DNA from: Collinsella aerofaciens | GTDB lineage: Bacteria > Actinomycetota > Coriobacteriia > Coriobacteriales > Coriobacteriaceae | Reading direction: 5' to 3' | Assembly: GCA_905213325.1 (NCBI GenBank) | Contig: CAJMHW010000040.1 | Coordinates: 1 to 15,311 of the forward strand | Length of the DNA stretch: 15,311 nt | The notes under the pieces: generated by a model | The model's database searches: none | Seen by the model: the letters and a program-made list of their open reading frames with translations, nothing else | Told to the model about the DNA's origin: nothing | Translations under genes and position numbers: made by a program | Part shown: in pieces, positions 7,408 to 14,890 of the stretch | Layout of the letters: every line of letters starts with the position of its first letter | How positions within the stretch are numbered: the first letter of the stretch is position 1

Positions 7408-7608
7408 AGCTCTATCCTCGCCAATTCTTTAAGAAGCCTTTACGTTTCCGTGTAATTCCCGTCCATTATCGCGCAGGTCGCCACTACATTGCGCCACACC
7501 GCCGCGCATGCGCGTTAATATGGCTGGTTGTTGTGCGCAGCCCGCAAATGCAGCGCATATTTAGGTAACAATCGGGTAAACCCCCGCTTTCGTAGGTTTT
7601 AAGTTTGT

Positions 7609-7614
7609 GAGGAG
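7609..7614 (+). promoter_or_regulatory. Shine-Dalgarno GAGGAG deciding the ATG at 7622
   Basis: GAGGAG lies 7 nt before ATG 7622. It overlaps an in-frame GTG at 7607 that would otherwise add five residues, so 7622 is the better start. Confidence 0.7.
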
Positions 7615-7621
7615 TCTCAGC

Positions 7622-9922
7622 ATGTTCGCTGCCGCCATCTCGCTCGTCGGTCTTGCGGCGACCGTCTACCTTGTTTTGCGCGAAGCCAAGGCCATTCGCG
7701 CTCAGTCGGGCACCGTTGCCAAGGGCGCCTTCGCCTGGAGCGTCGCCTTCGGCCTGTTCCAGCTCTTTTTGACCGTCTGGGGCGCTATTGGCCTCGTCGC
7801 GCAAAACGAGCCGCTCGCCTTTGTGATGCTCATCCTGACCAACGCCATCCTCACCGGCTGCGCTTGGGCCAGCATCGCCCGCGACCGCATCGCCCCGCGC
7901 GTCTTTGCGTTCGCCGGGCCCGACGCCCCCGCCCCCACCGGCAAGCTCGCCCACCTGCGCGGAGCCTTTGTGGGTAAACCGCTCGTCGCCGCCGTCCTGT
8001 GCCTGCTGCTCGCCGGCGTCTTTGCGCTGCTGGGCATGGAGGTCTCGTCCAACCACGACTTTACCTGGGTCTACCCCCTGTGCATCCTGCTCGAGTGGGC
8101 CATCATCACCACGCTCATGGTCGGCCTGTTCTTCCTGTTCCAGCGCCACGGCGCAGCCCCCGCGGTCTTGGCCTTTGCCCTCTTTGTCCTGGGCATTGCC
8201 GAGTTCTTCGTCATCACGTTTAAATCCATGCCCATCCAGCCGGGCGACCTTTCGGCCATCTCCACCGCCGCCGCGGTCGCCGGCACCGGCTACACCTTCT
8301 CGATCTCACTGTTCTGCGTGCTGTCCATGGGCTTTACCGCCATCGCCATGCTGCTATGCGAGTACGCCGGCCTGGTGGCACCGCACCGTCAGAAGGGCGC
8401 CGCCAACGCCAAGCGTATGCTGCTCACCAACCTGCTCGTGGCGGTGCTGTGCCTGGGCGGCGTGACCGCACACGTCACGCTCATCGACTACTACAACACC
8501 CTCGGCATCACCGTCTACACCTGGCGCCCGCTCGAGAGCTACTGGCGCGAGGGCTACCTGCCCGCTTTCATTAGCGCAGCGCAGTCCATCAAGCCGCCCA
8601 AACCCGCCGACTACTCCGTCGACGATGCCAAGGCCACGCTCAAAAAGTACGCCAAGGCCTACGACAAGTCCGACGCGGCCAAGAGCGACGAGCGCGCCGC
8701 CGCAAAGGAGCAGTTCGACAGCGAGAAGCCCACGGTCATCGCCATCATGAACGAGACCTTCTCGGACCTGTCGATCTATCAGAACATGCGCGCCGGCTAC
8801 GAGGGCCCGCAGTACTTTAAGAACCTGTCCAACTGCCTCAGCCGCGGCAAGCTCTACGTGAGCGCCTACGGCGGCGGCACCGCCAATACCGAGTTTGAGT
8901 TTATGACCGGCAACTCCATGGCCAACCTGGGCTCGGGCGTGTACCCCTACACCATCTACAACATGGAAACGACCGGGAACCTGGCAGAGCAGTTCAAGTC
9001 GCTCGGCTATTCCACCACGGCCATGCACCCCAACCACGCCACCAACTGGAACCGCGAGAACGTCTACAAGGATTTTGGCTTTGACCGGTTCCTGTCCATC
9101 AACGATTTCCAGGGTGCCGATACCCTGCGCGGCATGGTGACCGACCAGGCGACCTACGACAAGATTCTTGAGCTGCTCGACCAGAACGCCGATCCGCAGT
9201 TTATCTTCGACGTGACCATGCAGAACCACTCGGGCTACGACACGGGCCTGCTGCCGGTCGACAAGCAGATGCACCTGAATATCGACACGACCGATCTGGA
9301 CGCCAAGACCGTCGAGGACGGCACGCTCTCCGATGTCGACGAGTATGTCTCGTGCATCGAGCAGTCCGACCAGGCGCTGCGTTACTTCCTCAACGCCCTG
9401 AACAAACTCGATCGCAAGGTGGTCGTGGTGTTCTGGGGCGACCATCAGCCGTTCTTCCCGTCCAAGTTCAACGACAAGTGGTTTACCGGCGAGGACGACG
9501 CCACCCACCAGGAGCGCTTGTGGCAGACCGACTACATCATTTGGGCTAACTACGACGTTGCCGGTTGCAACCAGACGAGTGAGGTCGACGACCTGTCCAC
9601 CAACTATCTGTCCACCCAGCTGATGCAGCTGATCGGCGCCCCGCTGACCGACTACCAGAAGGCGCACATGACGCTGCGCGAGTCGCTGCCCGCCATTAAC
9701 TCGGTCGGCTACGAGGACGCCAGCCTGCGTTGGGCGCTCTCCTCCAACGTCACTGGCGACGACGCCGAGGCCGCAGCCGCCACCAAGGCGCGCGAGGATT
9801 ACGCCAAGATGCAGTACTACGAGATGTTCCGCGACGGCAAGAACGTCTACACCGAGCACTTCCAGACCGAAGCCAACGAGACCGACCCCAACCTGGCACC
9901 GGGTACGACCAAAATCAAGTAG
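7622..9922 (+). CDS. LTA-synthase/phosphoglycerol transferase family membrane protein (sulfatase fold)
   Basis: The product has 766 residues. About eight hydrophobic segments occupy residues 2-285 (2-19, 36-58, 64-86, 115-135, 146-170, 177-198, 222-248, 265-285), against five in S. aureus LtaS. The membrane part includes KSMPIQPGDL, matching the family motif with P-x-x-x-D-L. A short Lys/Ala/Asp-rich linker (about 325-365) leads to an extracellular alkaline-phosphatase/sulfatase-type domain. Its metal and catalytic residues are visible: N377/E378 in NETFSDL, the nucleophile-type T420 in GGGTANTEFEF, H536 in QNHSGYD and D607/H608 in WGDHQPFF. Relatives move glycerol-phosphate from phosphatidylglycerol to lipoteichoic acid or to glycans at the outer membrane face. 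Which acceptor is used here is unknown; an ethanolamine-phosphate transferase is less likely. It is a single-gene unit ending at the terminator 10006-10028. The next gene is also a surface protein. Confidence 0.87.
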   Translation: MFAAAISLVGLAATVYLVLREAKAIRAQSGTVAKGAFAWSVAFGLFQLFLTVWGAIGLVAQNEPLAFVMLILTNAILTGCAWASIARDRIAPRVFAFAGPDAPAPTGKLAHLRGAFVGKPLVAAVLCLLLAGVFALLGMEVSSNHDFTWVYPLCILLEWAIITTLMVGLFFLFQRHGAAPAVLAFALFVLGIAEFFVITFKSMPIQPGDLSAISTAAAVAGTGYTFSISLFCVLSMGFTAIAMLLCEYAGLVAPHRQKGAANAKRMLLTNLLVAVLCLGGVTAHVTLIDYYNTLGITVYTWRPLESYWREGYLPAFISAAQSIKPPKPADYSVDDAKATLKKYAKAYDKSDAAKSDERAAAKEQFDSEKPTVIAIMNETFSDLSIYQNMRAGYEGPQYFKNLSNCLSRGKLYVSAYGGGTANTEFEFMTGNSMANLGSGVYPYTIYNMETTGNLAEQFKSLGYSTTAMHPNHATNWNRENVYKDFGFDRFLSINDFQGADTLRGMVTDQATYDKILELLDQNADPQFIFDVTMQNHSGYDTGLLPVDKQMHLNIDTTDLDAKTVEDGTLSDVDEYVSCIEQSDQALRYFLNALNKLDRKVVVVFWGDHQPFFPSKFNDKWFTGEDDATHQERLWQTDYIIWANYDVAGCNQTSEVDDLSTNYLSTQLMQLIGAPLTDYQKAHMTLRESLPAINSVGYEDASLRWALSSNVTGDDAEAAAATKAREDYAKMQYYEMFRDGKNVYTEHFQTEANETDPNLAPGTTKIK

Positions 9923-10005
9923 CGACTAGCTACGAGTTCACAACTGAAACGTCTGTCCAGGCGGAGGCATATAAGGTTCCCTGCTCGGACAGTCCTGCGC
10001 AAGAC

Positions 10006-10031
10006 GAAGGCCACATTAAGTGGCCTTCTTT
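10006..10031 (+). terminator. Intrinsic terminator after the LTA-synthase-type gene
   Basis: GAAGGCCAC (10006-10014), loop ATTAA and GTGGCCTTC (10020-10028) form a perfect 9-bp stem followed by TTT. It lies 84 nt after the stop codon. A weaker pair CTGTCC/GGACAG (9953-9958 and 9987-9992) precedes it. Confidence 0.85.
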
Positions 10032-10139
10032 GCGTGCGGAACTCGCGATGAACTTCGTGCCCCGCCGTCCGGGAGGACGCCTCTTTATTGATGGGAGGCC
10101 TGATAGGTCGATGGTTCCGTGCCCGGATGCGTCCAAAGT

Positions 10140-10586
10140 GGGACGGGCTTTCCGGATGGGCAGGCTTTCGAAAAATGCGTCCCGGAATTTGCCTTTGGAA
10201 TGGGACGTAGTTTCCCGTTGAGGTGCTTTGCGGAAAGTGCATCCCACTCTGGGCGGTCGAAGTGGGACACACTTTCCCAAAGGCGCTCCAACGGGAAATT
10301 GCGTCCCATTATTCGGTCAAGAAACGGGATGCATTTTCCCAATGAGAGCAAAACCGGAAAATGCATCCCACAATCAGCCCTCAAAGTGGGACGCCGTTTC
10401 CCAATGAGGCTCAAGCGGAAAATGCATCCCGGAATTTGCGCTCAAAGTGGGATGCGGTTTCCGGTTGAGGGTCTAAGGGGAAAATGCGTCCCAGAATCGA
10501 CGCTTGAAATGGGATGCAGTTTCCCGATGAGGCACTCGACGGAAAATACATCCCAGAAATGGCCTTTGAGCTGGGATAAGATTTCC
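10140..10586. repeat. Phased tandem array 1 of alternating inverted 14-bp sites (15 sites, 62-bp unit)
   Basis: Forward sites (GGGAYGCNNTTTCC) start at 10140, 10202, 10264, 10326, 10388, 10449, 10511 and 10573. Reverse-complement sites (GGAAAATGCRTCCC) start at 10170, 10232, 10294, 10356, 10417, 10479 and 10541. Forward to reverse is 29-30 bp and reverse to forward 32 bp, so the unit is 62 bp (once 61). The 10326/10356 pair is a perfect inverted repeat. Spacers are conserved only loosely (consensus near CAATGAGGCTCAAC in one, AGAATNNGCNCTCAAAGT in the other). Outer copies are more degenerate than central ones. Most sites also have GGGA...TCCC at their two ends when the next base is included. 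The array fills the gap between the LTA-synthase terminator and the surface-protein gene. Stop-free frames across it on both strands come from the repeat and are not genes. Confidence 0.92.
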
Positions 10587-10604
10587 GCGGCATCTCGGAT
10601 TCTC

Positions 10605-10680
10605 AAAAATGAGACACGCCGTTGGCGAAAATGAGACACGTGATATCGGGCATCGGACGTATCATTTGTAAAAATGAGTC
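10605..10680 (+). repeat. Short direct repeats AAAATGAGACACG upstream of the surface-protein gene
   Basis: (A/G)AAAATGAGACACG occurs at 10605-10618 and 10627-10640, 22 bp apart (two helical turns). A shorter copy AAAAATGAGTC is at 10670-10680, 43 bp further. The first copy overlaps a small inverted repeat TCTCA-AAAA-TGAGA (10601-10614). The position just before the gene suggests operator-like sites or the remnant of an element end; neither can be decided here. Confidence 0.5.
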
Positions 10681-10694
10681 CACTCCACTCCACT
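10680..10694 (+). repeat. Pentanucleotide repeat (CCACT)x3
   Basis: Three perfect CCACT units lie about 20 nt before the candidate start ATG 10715, between the putative promoter area and the ribosome binding site. Three copies is short for a variable microsatellite, but the location would let copy-number change affect expression. Confidence 0.5.
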
Positions 10695-10701
10695 CGAATA
10701 A

Positions 10702-10789
10702 AGCGAGGTCCCTCATGTACGTTCCACACCCCGTATCCGTAGGCTGTCGAAAATCCCGCTTGTTGGGACGGCGGCGCTTGCTGCGTTGA
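10702..10789 (+). promoter_or_regulatory. Abnormal translation start region of the surface-protein gene
   Basis: GAGG (10705-10708) lies 6 nt before ATG 10715, a normal initiation site. That ATG opens a 24-codon frame (MYVPHPVSVGCRK...LLR) ending in TGA at 10787-10789, which overlaps the TTG at 10786 where the long frame can start. The frame of the long gene is open from 10702 and encodes signal-peptide-like sequence (RIRRLSKIPLVGTAALAA, then LIATSVACF) before 10786, but has no ATG, GTG or TTG there. The two frames differ by one base. A run of AAAA at 10750-10753 would join them by -1 slippage or by one more A, giving MYVPHPVSVGCRKIPLVG. Either a frameshift separates start and gene, or a leader peptide is coupled to TTG 10786. 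Confidence 0.6.
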
Positions 10790-13700
10790 TCGCCACGAGC
10801 GTCGCCTGCTTCACGGCCACGCCCCAGGTTGCCCAGGCGGCAGACGCGCCCGCAATCACCGATATGACCGAGCAGGATTATCAAGCCCTGGGTCTGGGCA
10901 CGAGCGAGGACATTCCGGCCGATACCGTTGGCCCCTATTCCACTGATACCCCCACGACGTTTGCCACGCGCAGCGAGGTCTATATGGCAGCTAACGGTAG
11001 CCATGGCAATCGCTATACTCTGCGCGACAAGCTCGAGAACGTCGAGCGCGGTGACATTGGCGGCAGCAGCAAACTCACCGATGGCTATGGAAGTGTGTGG
11101 GGCGCCGCAAAGTTCTGGCAAAACGTCAACAACTTCGATACGAACAGCGATCTCTACAAGCATAGCGACTACGGTGGCGGCACCTGGTCGTACCTAAGCA
11201 ACAATGAGTCCTCAACAGTACTCGCCAACGACAACAACGGTTTCTCGGGCATTCACGCCACGAGTGTTGAGTTCTGCAGCGACGCCAGCACGGGCAAAAA
11301 GAGCCGCGTTGCCGAGTTCCGTGCCTACGGCGACAGTTCCTCCACGACGATTGACGGCAAGTCATACGCCGGAAAGGTTGAGCTGGTCCTCTACTCGTTT
11401 AGCAACGGGCGTACGCGCACTCTCGACACACACCTGCCGGTGACGGTCAACACTAATATGATGTACGAAGGCCGTTTTAAGTACCTGGATGCCGGTTACC
11501 TGCAAGAGCACGACGCCGTCTTTGATGTCGAGGCGGGCGATGTCGATGGCGACGGCGTCGACGAGCTTTTTGTCTACGCGGGCTGCTATGTCGACGAGAA
11601 CGGCGTGCGCAAGGCTGTAGTCGACATGTATGACTTGGAGGGCGGCAACTGGAAGCAAAGCGTCGTCAAGATCGATGCCGGTAACGCCGCGGACTACACC
11701 ACGCACAACAAGGGCGGGAACGACTCCTGGACGCAGCTTCAGTCAGCTCCTGTCGTTTCGCTAGCGGCCGGCGACCTCGATCGCGATTTTTGCGATGACC
11801 TCGCCATCGTGGTCTCGGTACCCTACGGCAAGAAGAATATTGATAAGTCGACGCATTGCGAGCTGTTTTCGTGGGATGCATCCAAGGGTGCGCTCGTCCA
11901 TGTCGATGCTCTGGGCGACGCGGGCGCAATCTCCCTCTCCGCGAACGGCAAGACCATGGTCGCTGCGAATGCGACGTTCGGCACGTTTGCCGCCTACGAT
12001 GAAGAAGGAAAGAAGACGGGTGAAACCGTCACGGGCCTTATTCTTGCGGGCTATGACTGGCAACGCAGCGCTTTTGATTACGGCGCTTCTGACGGCAGCA
12101 AGGGGCTGTACGGCGCGCTGTACCGCTACGCGTATTTTGACTCGGAGTCTGGCGAGTTCAAGCTTTCCGATTGTAAGGAATACAGAGACGGGCTCCTCGC
12201 CTCCTATGGGCTGATGCATGTGCCCAACAGCGCATGGAAGGATAGCGCTCAGGATAAGCGCTATCCGTGCACCTTGGCGCCTATTGCCCTTGCCACTGCC
12301 AACCTTGACGGCCTGTCCGAGCAGCTGGCGGTTGACGAGGTGCTCGTGGGCGGCGATGTGTTCCGCGACTTTGCCTGCAACACGGCACAGAGCGGGGCTC
12401 AGGGCTTGGGGTCCATGGTCGGAACCATGAGCATGAGCGGTCAGCAATACAACAGCAGCAACAAGCATGACCACAAGGGTATAGAGCAGGTGTGGATCAG
12501 CGACGTCAAGGCGGGCGGCGTCTCGGGTTCGGACCGCTATAACGAGAGCTTTATCGCCGTGGTGGGCAAGCACCGCGACGAGGACCTGCGCAAGAACGAT
12601 GACTACTATTGGATGACCGCCTCGCATTTTTCGCTCGACGAGAACGGAAAGGTGCGCCGCGGCGAGGAGCAGGTGATTAGCGAGAGCAACCGTCGCGGCA
12701 CTACCTACGGCACATTTATCTCGCTCTCGCTGCCCGATGTCGACAACGACAGCGTCAAGATCACGTACAAGGACCGCTACAAGGTCTATACCAACCCGCG
12801 CGTGCTTGCCGTGCTGCAGGATGCGCCCTATGTTGAGGATCTGGAGCAGGCATACGGCTATCTGGTGTTGGGCGGCACGTCATACGGAGAGGAAAAGGGC
12901 ACGGGGACATCCCAGGGCTATACCATTGGCGCCGAGTTGGGCGTTGCCGTCGAGGTGCAGACCGGTCCGCCCCTGGTCGCGATGAATGCTTCAGTCGATT
13001 TTGCCGCCGAGGGATGCTATGACTACCGGAGCGAGCGCACGGTCAGCGCAAGCGTAAGCTATGAGTCGCATGCCGGCGAGGGTGACAAGGCCGTGCTCTA
13101 CACGATTCCGATGGTCTATTACGAGTATGAGATCGAAAATGAGGAAACTGGTGGCAAGGGCGTGATGGCGGCGCCCGTGTCGCTCGGCGCGCAGACCTCG
13201 GTCGTTAATGTCGAGGCCTATGACCGCATTGCCAAACAGCACAATATGACGCCGCTCAGCTACTTTTTGACCAACCGGTCGGGAGAACCCGGAACCTATC
13301 AAACGACGCTCAACGGCGAGACTCCCGTTGGGGATTCCTTTGGCCTGGGCAAGCCTGGCGTAACGCGCGCCTACACGCACGATGGGTTTAACGGCGCCGC
13401 CGCGCAGTCGGGGGCGAGCATTGAGCAGACCATCGAAGTCGAGGAGGGCAAGGAGCAGGAGCTCGAGCTCGGCTTGACGCTGAACGGCAGCGTTGTCATG
13501 GGCGCGAAGCTCGCAAAGCACGAGTTGTTTGGCGGTCTGTGCTTTGGTGCCAACGCCGGCTTTACTACGGGTAACTCCTCGAGTGAATCGACCGAATACG
13601 GCGGCACCGTCGACAACCTGCCCGAGGCCGCGCAGGGCAAGTACGGTTTTGTGTGGCGTCTGGGCGTCAACGCGGTGGATGTCGACAAGTTCGAGGCAGA

Positions 13701-14802
13701 CTCGGGCGACAAGCTCGGCACCAAGGACACCGACCAGTTCTGGATCGTGGGCTATGACGTTAAGGACGTCGAGATGCCCGACGCGCCGGCCGTGACGGGC
13801 TTTACGGCAAACGCCGTCGATTCGACCAGCGTTACGTTTAGCTGGGACGATGTACTCGCAAACAAGAGTGGCTTTAGCTACGGCGTGGGCATGCTGCAGA
13901 GCAATGCGGCGGATGCGGTCGTCAATAGCTGGAAGATTGCCGACAACACGCAGACCTCGCTCAAGTGGGATGGGCTGCAGCCCAATACGGAGTATCGATT
14001 CGCCATCGCCGCCGTTAAGAATGGATCCACGACCGAAACAGGTATTCGCTCGGCAATCATCACGGTCAAGACCATGCCCGATGGCATGACGATGACCGTG
14101 AGCGGACCTGCGGCGGATGCTGCGGAGGGGTCGGATCTTGGATACGACTCTTCGGTTGAGCGCACGGCGGGAAGCCACCTGACGCTCTCGGCGATTGGCC
14201 ATGTGAAGCAACTCGGTGCCGACGATAGCGAAACAGGGCTGGCACCGACCTATATGTGGTACCGCAAGGCCCGCGGCGAGACAGAGTTTAAGCTCGTGGG
14301 TGCCGATGGCAACCTCGCGGCTGGAACGGCCTCAAAGCTCGAGATTGACCTGACCGCAGACGATGACGGTGCGCAGTATTACTGCCACGTGGGATACAAC
14401 GACGTGGGCCTCGACACCGGCACGACGCTCGTGAATATCGAGGCCGAGGAGACGGCACCCACAACGGTGAACGCCACCCCGATCCGCACGCGCCGCCTGT
14501 TCTCACAGGCAAGTGCGGGCGCCAAGAAGTTCCTGGACCATACGCTGGTAAACACCGCCGGCCCAACCGATTCCGAAGGCTCAAAGGACCCCGAGACTCC
14601 TGAGACCCCGACGAACCCGGACAAGCCCAAGTCCGACAACGGAGCTAAGACCGACACCAAGGTCGAGACTACGACCACAGCGAAGAACCTCGCAAACACC
14701 GGCGACCAAACATTCGCCCTAGTCGCCACCGCAGCAGCAGCGGGAGCAACGCTCGTAGTGATAGCCCTCATCATGCTGATCAAGCGCCGCAAGACCCACT
14801 AG
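10786..14802 (+). CDS. Large sortase-anchored surface protein (FG-GAP-like, beta-rich, FnIII and Ig-like domains)
   Basis: The frame from TTG 10786 gives 1338 residues, but secretion needs the in-frame signal-peptide sequence encoded just upstream, so this start is doubtful. The signal sequence runs to about residue 20 (VAQAAD). Residues of about 150-690 contain FG-GAP/integrin-like calcium motifs: GDVDGDGVDEL (251-261), GDLDRDF (329-335) and PDVDNDS (650-656), suggesting a beta-propeller. Residues of about 696-990 hold two Gly/Ser/Thr-rich segments of alternating beta strands that I cannot assign. An FnIII domain covers about 1000-1095. An Ig-like domain covers about 1100-1223 (YMWYRK and AQYYCHV). 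A Pro/Thr/Lys spacer leads to the sortase motif LANTG (1302-1306), a hydrophobic helix and the tail KRRKTH. It is probably an adhesin or a binding protein on the cell wall; the ligand is unknown. The gene is flanked by the two phased arrays and has its own terminator. Confidence 0.85.
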   Translation: MIATSVACFTATPQVAQAADAPAITDMTEQDYQALGLGTSEDIPADTVGPYSTDTPTTFATRSEVYMAANGSHGNRYTLRDKLENVERGDIGGSSKLTDGYGSVWGAAKFWQNVNNFDTNSDLYKHSDYGGGTWSYLSNNESSTVLANDNNGFSGIHATSVEFCSDASTGKKSRVAEFRAYGDSSSTTIDGKSYAGKVELVLYSFSNGRTRTLDTHLPVTVNTNMMYEGRFKYLDAGYLQEHDAVFDVEAGDVDGDGVDELFVYAGCYVDENGVRKAVVDMYDLEGGNWKQSVVKIDAGNAADYTTHNKGGNDSWTQLQSAPVVSLAAGDLDRDFCDDLAIVVSVPYGKKNIDKSTHCELFSWDASKGALVHVDALGDAGAISLSANGKTMVAANATFGTFAAYDEEGKKTGETVTGLILAGYDWQRSAFDYGASDGSKGLYGALYRYAYFDSESGEFKLSDCKEYRDGLLASYGLMHVPNSAWKDSAQDKRYPCTLAPIALATANLDGLSEQLAVDEVLVGGDVFRDFACNTAQSGAQGLGSMVGTMSMSGQQYNSSNKHDHKGIEQVWISDVKAGGVSGSDRYNESFIAVVGKHRDEDLRKNDDYYWMTASHFSLDENGKVRRGEEQVISESNRRGTTYGTFISLSLPDVDNDSVKITYKDRYKVYTNPRVLAVLQDAPYVEDLEQAYGYLVLGGTSYGEEKGTGTSQGYTIGAELGVAVEVQTGPPLVAMNASVDFAAEGCYDYRSERTVSASVSYESHAGEGDKAVLYTIPMVYYEYEIENEETGGKGVMAAPVSLGAQTSVVNVEAYDRIAKQHNMTPLSYFLTNRSGEPGTYQTTLNGETPVGDSFGLGKPGVTRAYTHDGFNGAAAQSGASIEQTIEVEEGKEQELELGLTLNGSVVMGAKLAKHELFGGLCFGANAGFTTGNSSSESTEYGGTVDNLPEAAQGKYGFVWRLGVNAVDVDKFEADSGDKLGTKDTDQFWIVGYDVKDVEMPDAPAVTGFTANAVDSTSVTFSWDDVLANKSGFSYGVGMLQSNAADAVVNSWKIADNTQTSLKWDGLQPNTEYRFAIAAVKNGSTTETGIRSAIITVKTMPDGMTMTVSGPAADAAEGSDLGYDSSVERTAGSHLTLSAIGHVKQLGADDSETGLAPTYMWYRKARGETEFKLVGADGNLAAGTASKLEIDLTADDDGAQYYCHVGYNDVGLDTGTTLVNIEAEETAPTTVNATPIRTRRLFSQASAGAKKFLDHTLVNTAGPTDSEGSKDPETPETPTNPDKPKSDNGAKTDTKVETTTTAKNLANTGDQTFALVATAAAAGATLVVIALIMLIKRRKTH

Positions 14803-14829
14803 TAGCCAGTCGAACATATCGACAACCCA

Positions 14830-14866
14830 AAAACCCGGGTAGCCAAAAACAGGCCACCCGGGTTTT
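14830..14866. terminator. Strong, potentially bidirectional intrinsic terminator after the surface-protein gene
   Basis: AAAACCCGGGT (14830-14840) and ACCCGGGTTTT (14856-14866) pair perfectly. GCC/GGC (14842-14844 and 14852-14854) extends the stem after one mismatch around the loop AAAAACA. A-rich and T-rich flanks on the two sides allow function on both strands. It lies 28 nt after the stop codon. Confidence 0.9.
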
Positions 14867-14890
14867 CTGTTGAGTGGAGACTCCGCAAGC

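Noticed and set aside
7503..7514. Perfect 12-bp palindrome CGCGCATGCGCG between the divergent nitroreductase and LTA-synthase-type genes
   Set aside because: It could be an operator, but a GC-rich alternating palindrome of this length is plausible by chance and no second copy is nearby.
8354..9859. 501-codon open frame on the minus strand opposite the LTA-synthase-type gene
   Set aside because: Shadow of a gene with intact catalytic motifs; Val/Gly/His-rich composition and no start signal.
10140..10586. CRISPR array
   Set aside because: Conserved elements are only 14-15 bp, alternate in orientation and are degenerate. Spacers are related to one another and only 15-18 bp. No cas genes are nearby.
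10140..10586. Integron attC array
   Set aside because: Units are 62 bp with no cassette genes between them. There is no integrase in the window and no attC core-site motifs that I could see.
10085..10634. Open frames of about 95-170 codons on both strands across array 1, with repeated peptides such as GKCIP and GRRFP
   Set aside because: The 62-bp unit is not a multiple of three. The repeated peptides are the same DNA read in several frames and both directions, without ribosome binding sites. They are products of a stop-poor repeat.
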